From positions 372,001 through 436,000 of the forward strand of contig JACKII010000002.1 in NCBI GenBank assembly GCA_020638555.1: a DNA stretch of 64,000 nt, given 5' to 3'. This DNA is from Alphaproteobacteria bacterium (GTDB lineage: Bacteria; Pseudomonadota; Alphaproteobacteria; Bin95). Below, piece by piece: positions 42,984 to 51,606 of the stretch (the first letter of the stretch is position 1; each line of letters starts with the position of its first letter). The notes beneath the pieces are model-generated. The model did not search any database, had not been told where the DNA came from, and was given only the letters and a program-made list of their open reading frames with translations. The position numbers and the translations under genes were made by a program.

Positions 42984-44030
42984 ATGCGCATTTCCATCGG
43001 CATCGGCAGCCATTCCGCCCGCGACATCACCGGCGCGGTCGCATTCGTCCAGGCGGCCGACCGGCTCGGCGTCGATTGCGTCTGGTCGGCGGAGGCCTGG
43101 GCGCACGATGCCTGCACCAGCCTCGCCTACATGGCGGCGCTGACCAAGCGCATCCATATCGGCACCGCGATCATGCAGATCAGCGCCCGCACGCCGTCGA
43201 TGACGGCGATGACGGCGCTCTCGCTCAACGACCTCTCCGGCGGCCGTTTCCGCCTCGGCCTGGGCGTCAGCGGCCCGCAGGTGGTGGAGGGGTTGCAGGG
43301 CGTCTCGTTCGCGAAGCCGCTCACCCGCCTGCGCGAGACGGTCGACATCTGCCGCATGGCCTTCCGCGGCGAGAAAATCCAGTACCAGGGTCAGGTGCAC
43401 GTGCTGCCGCGGCCCGGCGGCGAGGGCAAGGCGATCCGGCTGGAGCACCGGCCGGCACCGATCCCGATCTATCTCGCCACCCTCGGCCCTAAGGCGCTGG
43501 AATACACCGGCGAGGCGGCGGACGGCTGGCTCGGCACCAGCTTTTCGCCGGATCATCCGGACGCGCACTTGGCCTATATCCGCAAGGGCGCGGAGAAGGC
43601 CGGCCGGTCGCTCGCCGATATCGACATCTGCGCCACCGCCGCGGTCGCCATCGGCGAGAATGTGGAGGAGATGATCGATGCCCGCCGCATGGGCGTCGCC
43701 TTCCAGATGGGCGCCATGGGCTCGGCCCGGACCAATTTCTACAACGAGGCCTTCCAGCGGGCCGGCTATCAGGACGACGCGCTGGCGATCCAGGCGCTCT
43801 GGAAACAGGGGCGGCGCGACGAGGCGGCGCAACGGGTGCCCGATGCCATGGTCACGCAGTTCCAGGCGGTGGGCACGGCGGACATGGTGCGCGAGCGCCT
43901 GCGCAAATACCGCGATGTCGGCGTCAACATGCTGAGCCTCCGCGGCGACGACACGCTGCCGTCGCACGAGCGCATCGCGCTTTTGGAGCAGATCATGGAT
44001 CTGGCGAACGGCCTAGACGCCGCCGCCTGA
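42984..44030 (+). CDS. LLM-class flavin-dependent oxidoreductase
   Basis: Luciferase-like TIM-barrel protein of 348 aa (MRISIGIGSHSARDITGAVAFVQAADRLGVDCVWSAE, LGLGVSGPQVVEGLQG, IPIYLATLGPKALEYTGEAADGWLG). Members use FMN or F420 with various substrates. It follows the acyl-CoA dehydrogenase by 51 bases with GAGGA before the ATG and may share its transcript. The cofactor cannot be decided from the motifs seen. Confidence 0.85.
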   Translation: MRISIGIGSHSARDITGAVAFVQAADRLGVDCVWSAEAWAHDACTSLAYMAALTKRIHIGTAIMQISARTPSMTAMTALSLNDLSGGRFRLGLGVSGPQVVEGLQGVSFAKPLTRLRETVDICRMAFRGEKIQYQGQVHVLPRPGGEGKAIRLEHRPAPIPIYLATLGPKALEYTGEAADGWLGTSFSPDHPDAHLAYIRKGAEKAGRSLADIDICATAAVAIGENVEEMIDARRMGVAFQMGAMGSARTNFYNEAFQRAGYQDDALAIQALWKQGRRDEAAQRVPDAMVTQFQAVGTADMVRERLRKYRDVGVNMLSLRGDDTLPSHERIALLEQIMDLANGLDAAA

Positions 44031-44040
44031 GCCGCCTGTA

Positions 44041-44190
44041 CCCCGGACGGTGCGAAGCGCCGATCCGGGGCCGGTCGCTCTTGCGAACACGGGCGAGGGC
44101 GGTGTTCGGAGGCTGACACCGGTCCCGACCCTCGCCTCCGGCTCGGCCGGGAAACAGGGGTTTCGGTTCCGGCGACGGTGCGGAGCGCTG
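44041..44190 (+). repeat. Dispersed repeat, family B (copy 3, longest)
   Basis: Begins with CCCCGGACGGTGCGAAGCG and ends with CGACGGTGCGGAGCG, so the ends are direct copies of each other, around the shared core (GCGAACACGGGCG..ACCGGTCCC..CCTCGCCTCCGGCTCGG..GGGAAAC). Copies at 8234-8330 (inverted) and 27481-27588. All three lie directly after a stop codon and before a convergent gene. Confidence 0.9.
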
Positions 44191-44192
44191 GG

Positions 44193-46247
44193 TTAATCCA
44201 GCGCCGCCCAGGCCTGTTGCAGGGTGCCGAGCAGGTCGCCGCCCATGGCGATGAAGTCGTCTACGCCCGCGGCCTCATAGGCCTCCCGCGCCTCACCGGG
44301 GACGCCGGCGAGCGCCAGCCAGGCGCAGCCCGCGGCCTTGAGCGCGCGTGCCATTTCCTCGGCCTGCTCGCCATAGCGCTTGTCACTGGAGCACAGCACC
44401 GCCAGCCGCGCGCCGCTGGCCTTGAAGGCATCCGTGAGTGCCGCGGCATCGGTGAAGCCGCCCTGGTCCAGCGCCTGCAAGCCCCCGGCCTCGAACGCGT
44501 TCTTCGCGAACGTGGCGCGCGGCGTGTAGGTGGCGAGCGCGCCCAGATTGGCGAGGAACACCGCCGGCCGCCGGCCGTCGCGCTTCGCCCGCCGGTCGCT
44601 CTCGTCCCGCATGGCCTCGAACGCCTCGCCGAAGCGACGGCGGGGCAGGGGGGCGATGGAGGTGGCATTGCCGCCCAGCGCCGCCAGCAGGCTCGCCAGC
44701 GTCGCGCCGCCCTGCGCCGCCCGGATCGCCGCGGCGGTGCGCTCGCCCCGGCCGGCGGCGGGCAGGGTGACCGCCGCCGACGACAGCCGCGCGGCGAGGT
44801 CCGTCCGGATCGCGGCCAGGTCCGGCTCCGGCACGTCCGGCAGGTCCTCGGCGATGTTGGGGAATTCGCTGACGCCGGTCAGCGGGTCGCGGCGGCGGGC
44901 GAGGTTCTTTTGCCGCTCGGCCCAGGTCGCTTCGACCTGCCCCGCCACCATGCCGCCGGTCAGGGCCTCGGCCATGCCGCCGGCGCGCTCGATCTCCTGG
45001 AACAGCGCCCAGGACGACTGCGCCAGCTTCGCCGTCAGGTCCTCCAGGAACCAGGAGCCGCCGCCGGGGTCCATCACCCGGTGCAGGTTGGATTCCTCTT
45101 TCAGCAGCAACTGCGTGTTGCGCGCGACGCGGCGGGCGAAATCGTCCGAGACCGGGCCGAGGGCGGCGTCATAGGGCGCGATCGTGATGCTGTCCGCCCC
45201 GCCGACCGCGGCGGCGAACCCGGCCAGTGTCGTGCGCAGCAGGTTGGTGTAGGGGTCGCGCTCGGCCAGGTTGCGGTTGGCCGTCACCGCGTCGATCCGG
45301 GCCGCCCGCGCTGGCTCGGACGCACCGGCGACCTCGGCGATGCGCGCCCAGAGCTTGCGCGCGGCGCGCAGCTTGGCGATGGCGAAGAACTGGTCCGGCC
45401 CCAGCGGCAGGCGGAAGACGATCTGGGCGCAGGCGTCGTCGACGCCCATTCCGGCGTCGACCATGGCCCGCAGATAGGCGACGCCGGTCGCCATCGCCGC
45501 GGCCAGTGTCTGGCTTTCGGAGGCGCCGGCGGCGTCATAGGCCGAGGCGTCCACGGTCACCGCGGCCACATGCGGCCAGTGCTGCGCCGCATGGGCGGCC
45601 AGGTCCGCCATGTCCGCCAGCGCCTGCTCCAATCCCTGCGGCAGTGCGCCATGCGCCGCCAGCGTTCCGAGCGGGTCCGCGCCCAGCCGCGAGCCGGGCG
45701 CCGGCAGCGAGCCGGGCGCCGGACCGCCGGCCGCTGCCAGCAACGCCGCTGCCGGCAGGAAACCCGCGCCCGCCTCCAAAGCCAGCGCCGCCGCCGGCAC
45801 GTTTGCCAGCAGCGCCTGCCAGCAGGCGGTGGAGTGCAGCGGCAGCCCGCCCTCGGCCACGCCGTTGGCATCGCCGCAGAGCGCGGCCCGGTCCAGGCGC
45901 AGCGACAGCGAGTGCACGCTGTTGTCCAGGTCCTCGCGCAGGGTGGCGTTGGCGTGGGCCAGGTCCGGATGGGTGACGGTCTGGCGGATGTCCCAGCCGC
46001 TGACCGTGCGCCCCGCCGCATCCGCGCCGCGGGTGAAGGGTGCCAGGCCGGGCAGGCCCGCCGGGTCCGCCGCGCCGCCGTCGCGCTCGCGCGTGTAGAG
46101 CGGTTTCAGCGCGAAGCCTTCATAGGTGCGGGTGGCGAGCGCCTTTTCCACGTCGCCGCGCTTCAGCGCCTTCTCGGCCGCTGCCAGCCAGTCGGCATAG
46201 CTGGTCTCGGGGAAGGAGGCGGCCAGTTCGAACGTCTCGTCGCTCAT
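44193..46247 (-). CDS. mutA: Methylmalonyl-CoA mutase small (non-catalytic) subunit
   Basis: Protein of 684 aa of the MutA type. It has the mutase barrel region (GWDIRQTVTHPDLAHANATLREDLDNSVHSLSLRLD, AYDAAGASESQTLAAAMATGVAYLRAM, RNTQLLLKEESNLHRVMDPGGGSWFLEDLT) and a degenerate B12-binding-like C-terminal domain without the DxHxxG cobalamin motif. MutA supports the catalytic subunit MutB, which is usually adjacent; it is not here on either side. An enoyl-CoA hydratase gene lies 85 bases upstream. Start at 46247 gives MSDETFELAASFPE. Confidence 0.88.
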   Translation of the reverse strand: MSDETFELAASFPETSYADWLAAAEKALKRGDVEKALATRTYEGFALKPLYTRERDGGAADPAGLPGLAPFTRGADAAGRTVSGWDIRQTVTHPDLAHANATLREDLDNSVHSLSLRLDRAALCGDANGVAEGGLPLHSTACWQALLANVPAAALALEAGAGFLPAAALLAAAGGPAPGSLPAPGSRLGADPLGTLAAHGALPQGLEQALADMADLAAHAAQHWPHVAAVTVDASAYDAAGASESQTLAAAMATGVAYLRAMVDAGMGVDDACAQIVFRLPLGPDQFFAIAKLRAARKLWARIAEVAGASEPARAARIDAVTANRNLAERDPYTNLLRTTLAGFAAAVGGADSITIAPYDAALGPVSDDFARRVARNTQLLLKEESNLHRVMDPGGGSWFLEDLTAKLAQSSWALFQEIERAGGMAEALTGGMVAGQVEATWAERQKNLARRRDPLTGVSEFPNIAEDLPDVPEPDLAAIRTDLAARLSSAAVTLPAAGRGERTAAAIRAAQGGATLASLLAALGGNATSIAPLPRRRFGEAFEAMRDESDRRAKRDGRRPAVFLANLGALATYTPRATFAKNAFEAGGLQALDQGGFTDAAALTDAFKASGARLAVLCSSDKRYGEQAEEMARALKAAGCAWLALAGVPGEAREAYEAAGVDDFIAMGGDLLGTLQQAWAALD

Positions 46248-46332
46248 GAAAGGGCGGGTCCTTGGGGCAATGATTCGGTCTGGCCCCGTTGATAGTCGCC
46301 TCCGGCCGCCTTTGCCAAGGGCGGAACCGCGG

Positions 46333-47121
46333 TTAGCGGCCTTTGAACACGGGTTTGCGCTTTTCCGCGAACGCGCGGGCCGCCTCGGCATGGTCTTCGG
46401 TCTGGCCGGTGCGGGCGTGGTGGATCGCCTCCGCGTCCAGCGCCAGGCCCAAATCCCCCCGCTCGGCGACATTCATGTTTTTCTTCATGTATTCGATGGT
46501 GAGCCGCGGCCCCGCGGCCAGTTGCGCGGCGAATGCGGCAGTCTCCGCCTCCAGCGCGGTGTCGGCCACCAGCCGGTTGGCGATGCCCAGGCGGAGCGCC
46601 TCTTCGGCCCGCACCTCGCCGCCGGTGTAGTAGAGTTCGCGCGCCCGGCCCGTGCCGACCAGTTGCGCCAGGAAATAGCTGCCGCCGAAATCGCCGGAGA
46701 GCCCGACCTTGGCAAAGGCGGTGATGAAGCGGGCGGTCTCGCTCGCCACCCGCATATCGCAGGCCAGCGCCAGCGAGAGCCCGGCGCCGGCGCACGGGCC
46801 GCGGACCGCGGCGATCCAGGGTTTCGCCGCCTCGTGGATCATGCGCGAGAGTTCCATGCGGCGGCGCAGATTGCGGGCGCGGCCGTCGAAGCCCTCCCGC
46901 GCCTCGCTGCCCTGGGCCATGCTCTTCACGTCGCCGCCGGAGCAGAAGGCCCGGCCCGCGCCGGTGAGGACCACGCAGCCGACCGTCTCGTCCCGGTCCA
47001 GCCGCCCGACCGCCTCGGTGAGGCCGTCGAGCATGGGATAGGTGAGGGCGTTCAGGCTCTCGGGCCGGTTCAGGGTGAGGGTCACGACGGCACCGTCGCG
47101 GGCTTCGAGCAGTTCGGACAT
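46333..47121 (-). CDS. Enoyl-CoA hydratase/isomerase (PaaG-like)
   Basis: Crotonase-fold enzyme of 262 aa. The oxyanion-hole stretches are FCSGGDVKSM and GPCAGAGLSLALACDMRVAS; the region GLSGDFGGSYFLAQLVG carries an Asp where PaaG-type isomerases have theirs and lacks the two Glu of true hydratases, so isomerase chemistry is as likely as hydration. AGGA precedes the ATG at 47121. It is in line with the mutA gene. Confidence 0.88.
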   Translation of the reverse strand: MSELLEARDGAVVTLTLNRPESLNALTYPMLDGLTEAVGRLDRDETVGCVVLTGAGRAFCSGGDVKSMAQGSEAREGFDGRARNLRRRMELSRMIHEAAKPWIAAVRGPCAGAGLSLALACDMRVASETARFITAFAKVGLSGDFGGSYFLAQLVGTGRARELYYTGGEVRAEEALRLGIANRLVADTALEAETAAFAAQLAAGPRLTIEYMKKNMNVAERGDLGLALDAEAIHHARTGQTEDHAEAARAFAEKRKPVFKGR

Positions 47122-47256
47122 GGCGGATCCTGGAGGGGGATGAGGAACGGATGCGAGATGTACAATTCTGGAGACGCAGGCGGCCATCTGTAAAGCCGGC
47201 TGACACTCAGGGGGAATGCGATGGCGGTAAGGCATTGAAATTGCGCGATTGCAACT

Positions 47257-47273
47257 TTGGCACCGATCTTGCG
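47257..47273 (+). promoter_or_regulatory. Sigma-54 (-24/-12) promoter
   Basis: TTGGCAC-CGATC-TTGC: the GG and GC dinucleotides are separated by exactly 10 bases (GG at 47259-47260, GC at 47271-47272), and TGGCAC and TTGC match the consensus in full. The expected start site is near 47284, about 45 bases upstream of the PEP-CTERM-like gene's ATG. The strand and placement fit that gene only. Confidence 0.8.
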
Positions 47274-47328
47274 TACCGAAATACATTGAACACAACGAGT
47301 GACAGTAACGATCAGGAGCAAAGCGATT

Positions 47329-47982
47329 ATGCGTGGTTGGACGATGGCAATTGCGGTGGCGGGTGCGGTTCTGGCCTCGGCGTCGGCCCAGGCGGTGACG
47401 ATCGACTGGGCCGACTGGGTCGCTGCCAGTGCATCCGGTGGTGTCGCCACCGGAACGATTGCGTCCGGTGCGACGTCGGTTGGCGTAACGTACAGCGGAC
47501 CGCAATTTTTTGCCGCCCAGGTCTCGGGCGGGGGCAATTTCTACACCGGCAACGCCTACACCAATGGCGACGTTGACAACGCGCCGCCGACGAGCGACAT
47601 TCTGGAACTGAGTTTAGGCGGCACCTCGACCATCACCTTCTCTCAGGCCGTGGTCGATCCGGTGCTGGCGCTGGTGAGCTGGAACGGCAATATCGTCGAC
47701 TTCGGCACCCCGATCGAGATCGTCAGCAATGGCAGCGGCTTTTTCGGCAGCGGCACGCCGATCCTGAACGGTACCGGCACCGGCTTCACCGGCAATGGCG
47801 AGGTGCACGGGATCGTCCGCATCCTCGGCACGCATGACAGCATCACCTTCACGCACACATCCGAGCAATGGCACGGCCTGACCGTCGGCATCGCCGCGGT
47901 GGCGGCGCCCGAAGCCGCGCCGCTGGCGTTGCTCGGCTCGGCCCTGGCGGGTCTGGGCCTGCTCGCGCGCCGCAAGGCCTGA
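47329..47982 (+). CDS. PEP-CTERM-like exported surface protein
   Basis: Exported protein of 217 aa. A signal peptide (MRGWTMAIAVAGAVLASASAQA) leads a Gly/Ser/Thr-rich, cysteine-free beta domain, and the C-terminus is tripartite: PEAAP motif, hydrophobic LALLGSALAGLGLLA and basic RRKA. That is the PEP-CTERM layout with PEAAP in place of PEP-x-P. Such proteins are processed by an exosortase and travel to the surface with polysaccharide. AGGAG lies 9 bases before the ATG. A sigma-54 promoter precedes it and a strong terminator follows, so it is a single-gene unit. No exosortase is in the window. Confidence 0.8.
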   Translation: MRGWTMAIAVAGAVLASASAQAVTIDWADWVAASASGGVATGTIASGATSVGVTYSGPQFFAAQVSGGGNFYTGNAYTNGDVDNAPPTSDILELSLGGTSTITFSQAVVDPVLALVSWNGNIVDFGTPIEIVSNGSGFFGSGTPILNGTGTGFTGNGEVHGIVRILGTHDSITFTHTSEQWHGLTVGIAAVAAPEAAPLALLGSALAGLGLLARRKA

Positions 47983-48008
47983 TACGCTCCCGGCGCTTCC
48001 GGCGCTCC

Positions 48009-48053
48009 GGCGCGGCCCGCAGGCGACGAAACGCCATCGGGCCGCGCCCTTTT
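48009..48053 (+). terminator. Intrinsic terminator of the PEP-CTERM-like gene
   Basis: GGCGCGGCCCG (48009-48019) pairs perfectly with CGGGCCGCGCC (48038-48048), an inner GGCG/CGCC stem extends it, and CTTTTG follows. It is one of few hairpins here with a T-run. Confidence 0.8.
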
Positions 48054-48145
48054 GATTCCGGACGGTCCCGCTAGCATTGGCGGTCTATAGGCCCGGGCGG
48101 CGTGCGGCGCGGCGGGCAATCCGATGCTGCGAGCGAGCCCCTGCC

Positions 48146-49543
48146 ATGACCAATGTCCAATCCGTGTTTCAACGCGACCTGCAGGGGCCGGTCGCCGGCC
48201 CGAACCGGCGTGGTGCCAAACGTGTGGCTGTGATCGGCGCCGGGGCCTGCGGCCTGGCGGCGGCCAAATACCTGCTGGAGGCGGATTTCGACGTCACCGT
48301 GTTCGAGATCGGCAGCCAGATCGGCGGCATGTGGTGTTACAAGAACGACAACGGCCGCTCGTCCGCCTACCGCACGCTGCACATCAACACCTCGCGCGGT
48401 GTCACGCGGTTTTCCGACCTGGATTTCGACGACCGGACCCAACCTTTTCCCGACCATTTCGACATGCACCGGTATCTGGTGCAATACGCCGACCATTTCG
48501 GCGTGACCCCGCGCATTCGCTTCAACAGCAAGGTCGAGCGGGTCCGGCCGCTATTCACGCCGGGGCAGGAGGCGCCGCGCTGGCGGGTAGACCTGGCCGA
48601 CGGCTCCGGCCAGGAGTTCGACGCGGTCATCGTCGCCACCGGCCACCTGACGCGGCCGATGGAAGTGCCAGAATTCCAGGCCTTCACCGGCGAATACCTG
48701 CATTCGCACCATTACAAGGAGCCGGAGCCCTTTGTCGGCAAGCGCGTCTGTGTCGTCGGCATCGGCAACAGCGCCTGCGATATCGCCAGCGACGTCTGCG
48801 TGACCTCGCCCCGCACGGTGCTGGTGGCGCGCTCGGGCGTGGTGATCCTGCCGAAGCTGATGTTCGGGCGGGCCTTCACCGACATCACCGCCCAGATCCA
48901 GCGCCCCTGGATTCCGCGCAAGCTGCGCCAGAAAATCACCCGGTTCCTGGTCTGGCTGGTGCATGGCGACATGACCAGGCTGGGCTTCCAGAAGCCGACC
49001 GCGAACACCCATGTCACCTCCAACGCCACGGTGGTGACGGACATCGCCTACCGCCGCATCGCCGTGAAGCCGGGCATCACGCGGGTCGACGGCCGGACCC
49101 TGCAGTTCGCGGACGGCACGGCGGAGGAGTTCGACACGCTGATCGCCGCCACCGGCTACGCAATCGACCTGGATTTCCTGCCGCCGGAAGTGGTGACGCT
49201 GGAGAACAACGAACTCGATCTCTACATGCGCATCGTGCCGCCGGACTGGCCGGGGCTCTTTCTGATGGGCTTTTTCAACACCGACACCGCGCTGAACATG
49301 GTGTTCGAGCACCAGGCGCGCTGGGTGCGGGAAGTGCTGCTGGAGAACGCCGCCCTGCCGCCCGCAGCGGAGATGAAACGCGCCATCGCCGAGCGCAAGG
49401 CCTGGTATGCGAGCCAGTACAAGCACACCGCCCGCCACACCATCGAGGAGGAGCATGTGCGCTATCTGGGCGACCTGAAGCGCACGCTGAAAGCCATGGT
49501 CAAACGCGCGGCCGGTGCGCTTGGCAAGAGCCGGGCGGCATAG
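48146..49543 (+). CDS. Flavin-containing monooxygenase
   Basis: FMO-type protein of 465 aa. FAD motif GAGACGLAAAKYL (about 31), the FMO fingerprint FTGEYLHSHHY (F-x-G-x3-H-x3-Y, about 177-187), NADPH motif GIGNSACDIASDV (about 201) and a late ATGY motif (AATGYAIDLDF) occur in order. Such enzymes oxygenate N, S or carbonyl centres with NADPH and O2. The basic C-terminus (KRTLKAMVKRAAG) is unusual. It lies alone between the PEP-CTERM-like unit and family D repeats. Confidence 0.88.
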   Translation: MTNVQSVFQRDLQGPVAGPNRRGAKRVAVIGAGACGLAAAKYLLEADFDVTVFEIGSQIGGMWCYKNDNGRSSAYRTLHINTSRGVTRFSDLDFDDRTQPFPDHFDMHRYLVQYADHFGVTPRIRFNSKVERVRPLFTPGQEAPRWRVDLADGSGQEFDAVIVATGHLTRPMEVPEFQAFTGEYLHSHHYKEPEPFVGKRVCVVGIGNSACDIASDVCVTSPRTVLVARSGVVILPKLMFGRAFTDITAQIQRPWIPRKLRQKITRFLVWLVHGDMTRLGFQKPTANTHVTSNATVVTDIAYRRIAVKPGITRVDGRTLQFADGTAEEFDTLIAATGYAIDLDFLPPEVVTLENNELDLYMRIVPPDWPGLFLMGFFNTDTALNMVFEHQARWVREVLLENAALPPAAEMKRAIAERKAWYASQYKHTARHTIEEEHVRYLGDLKRTLKAMVKRAAGALGKSRAA

Positions 49544-49571
49544 GTCGAGTGCCCGCACGGCCTTGCAATCG

Positions 49572-49700
49572 CCATTGCGAGACGCCGAAGGCGGCGTGGC
49601 AATCCAGACAGGCTGTCATTCCGGGGGGGGGGGATGTCGGCCCGGATCGCCACGGGGCTTCGCCCCCTCGCGATGACTGGGCTTCGCCCCTCGCGATGAC
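49572..49700. repeat. Inverted-repeat element, family D
   Basis: CATTGCGAGACGCCGAAGGCGGCGTGGCAATCC-type left arm (49573-49605, shown here only by its order) is mirrored by CGGATCGCCACGGGGCTTCG..CTCGCGATGAC (49643-49677), and a partial third copy GGCTTCGCCCCTCGCGATGAC follows. A run of ten G lies between the arms. This is a widespread alphaproteobacterial intergenic palindrome. Confidence 0.75.
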
Positions 49701-49729
49701 GGGGCGCGGATTGCGGCCGGCGCTATCGC

Positions 49730-50962
49730 TCAAATCACCCCCTCGGCCTTCAGGCGCGTCCGTTCCTCGGCGTCCAGGCCCAGCACGTCCCCATAGACCG
49801 CATCATTGTCCTGCCCCGGCCAGGGTGCCGGCGCCGCATACCCCGCATGGCCGCCGGAGAATTTTAGCGGAAACGCTGCCGCCACCGTCTCCGGAACCGC
49901 GCCCGCCCGCGGGTGGTGCAGTGGCGCCAACATCCCTCGCGCGGCGAGATGGGGCCAGGCTTTCAACTCCTCAATGCCGTTGATCGGCCCGGCAATTCCG
50001 CCGGCCTTGCGCAGTGTCGTCACGGCCTCCGCCACCGACAGGCAGGAGACCCAGGCACTGACCTTGGCCTCCACTGCGTCATTATGGGCGATGCGCCAGG
50101 CGACATCGCGCCAGTGCGGATCGTCCGCAAGTTCCGGCTCGCCCATGCACTGGCAGAGCGTGCGCCACTGCCCGGGCGTCGCCGCACCGATCACCAGCCA
50201 GCCGTCCGCCGCCCGGAACGTGTTGAAGGGCGAGAAGCGGGGAATGCGGTTGCCCTGCTGCGCCGGCAGGCCCAGCGCCTCGTAATGATCCAGCGGCTCG
50301 TCCAGCACCAGCGACAGCAGGCAGTCGGCCATGGAGACGTCGACGAACTGCCCCTTGCCGGTCACGCCCCGTTGCACCAGCGCCGCCGTCACGCCCAGGG
50401 CCGCGTGCACGCCGGCAATCCCGTCCGAGAGCGGCGAGCCGGCTTTCAGCGGCGGGTCGCCATTGCGGCCGGTGATGCTCATGAGCCCGGCGGCGGCCTG
50501 GGCGATCGGGTCATAGGATTTTTCGTGCGCGTCCGGTCCGGTCGAGCCCCAGCCGGTCAGCGCGCAATAGACCAGACGGGGACAGGCCGCCGACAGCGCA
50601 GCATAGCCGATCCCCAGCCGGTCGGCCACACCGGGGGTGAAGTTCTCGAACACCACGTCGGCTTCGGCGGCCAGCCGCCGGAACAGCGCCACTCCCTCCG
50701 CCGATTTCAAATTCAGGGTAATGGCCTTCTTGGCCCGGTTGCGCTTCAGATAATGGATGGAAAGGTCATCCGGGCTCCGCTCCGTCATGGCGACGCCGGC
50801 GGCACCCGCAAAGGGCGGGGCTTTGGCCTGTGCCATGGGCTGGGCCGGCTCGTCGATGCGGATCACCTCGGCGCCCATCCCGGCCAGCAGCAGGGTGGCG
50901 TGCGGACCGGAGTAAAACCGCGAAAGGTCCAGGACCCGAATTCCGGAAAGAGGGCTTAGCAT
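49730..50962 (-). CDS. CaiB/BaiF family CoA-transferase
   Basis: Family III CoA-transferase of 410 aa. N-terminal GIRVLDLSRFYSGPHATLLLAGMGAEVIRID, LKSAEGVALFRRLAAEADVVFENFTPGVADRLGIGY and QFVDVSMADCLLSLV with the catalytic Asp are in order. It moves CoA between carboxylic acids via an aspartyl anhydride. It is divergent from the ThDP decarboxylase operon, with 84 bases between. The acids are unknown. Confidence 0.88.
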   Translation of the reverse strand: MLSPLSGIRVLDLSRFYSGPHATLLLAGMGAEVIRIDEPAQPMAQAKAPPFAGAAGVAMTERSPDDLSIHYLKRNRAKKAITLNLKSAEGVALFRRLAAEADVVFENFTPGVADRLGIGYAALSAACPRLVYCALTGWGSTGPDAHEKSYDPIAQAAAGLMSITGRNGDPPLKAGSPLSDGIAGVHAALGVTAALVQRGVTGKGQFVDVSMADCLLSLVLDEPLDHYEALGLPAQQGNRIPRFSPFNTFRAADGWLVIGAATPGQWRTLCQCMGEPELADDPHWRDVAWRIAHNDAVEAKVSAWVSCLSVAEAVTTLRKAGGIAGPINGIEELKAWPHLAARGMLAPLHHPRAGAVPETVAAAFPLKFSGGHAGYAAPAPWPGQDNDAVYGDVLGLDAEERTRLKAEGVI

Positions 50963-51046
50963 CCATCCGTTCTCTTGGTAGAAATTGTCTCACGCGCTCT
51001 CATTGCGCCCACCGAAACGCCCTTTCCAGAATAACCGGAGGCTTGC

Positions 51047-51589
51047 ATGCCCTTCGACATCCCCGCGCCGCCGCCCGGCGAACCGAGCTGGCCGTACGAA
51101 CTGTACAAGCTGTTGAAAGACGCCGGCATCACGCAGTTTTCCTATGTGCCCGACGCCGGCCACAAGGTGCTGATCAACCTGTCGCTGGCCGACCCGGATG
51201 TCCACTCCATTCCGCTCACCAGCGAGGAAGAGGGCGTCGCCATGGCTGCCGGTGCGCATCTGGGCGGGCAGAAGCACGTGCTGCTGATGCAGTCGTCCGG
51301 CGCCGGCAACTGCATCAACATGCTGAGCCTGCCGCGGCTCGGCAAGTTCCCGTTCCTGACCATCCTCTCGATGCGCGGCGACTTCGGCGAGGGCAATCCC
51401 TGGCAGATGCCCATGGGCAAGTCGGTGCAGCCGGTGCTGGAGGCCTGCGACGTGTTGTGCCTGAAGGTGGAAAAGCCGGAAGAGGTGATCCCCACGGTCG
51501 AGGCCGCCATCACCATGGCGTTCCAGAGCCAGGAATCCGTTGCCGTGCTGCTGGGCCAGAAGCTCATCGGCGCCAAGAAATTCGGTTGA
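51047..51589 (+). CDS. ThDP-dependent decarboxylase, alpha subunit (ComD/sulfopyruvate decarboxylase-like)
   Basis: Pyr-domain subunit of 180 aa. The conserved Glu that activates ThDP is in LTSEEEGVAMAAGAHLGG; LLMQSSGAGNCINMLSL and FPFLTILSMRGDFGEGNPWQMPMG match sulfopyruvate and phosphonopyruvate decarboxylases. The PP domain is on the next gene, 17 bases downstream, as in the ComDE arrangement. Likely substrates are sulfopyruvate, phosphonopyruvate or a related 3-substituted pyruvate. GGAGG precedes the ATG. Confidence 0.82.
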   Translation: MPFDIPAPPPGEPSWPYELYKLLKDAGITQFSYVPDAGHKVLINLSLADPDVHSIPLTSEEEGVAMAAGAHLGGQKHVLLMQSSGAGNCINMLSLPRLGKFPFLTILSMRGDFGEGNPWQMPMGKSVQPVLEACDVLCLKVEKPEEVIPTVEAAITMAFQSQESVAVLLGQKLIGAKKFG

Positions 51590-51606
51590 GAGAAGGGGTC
51601 CGCACC

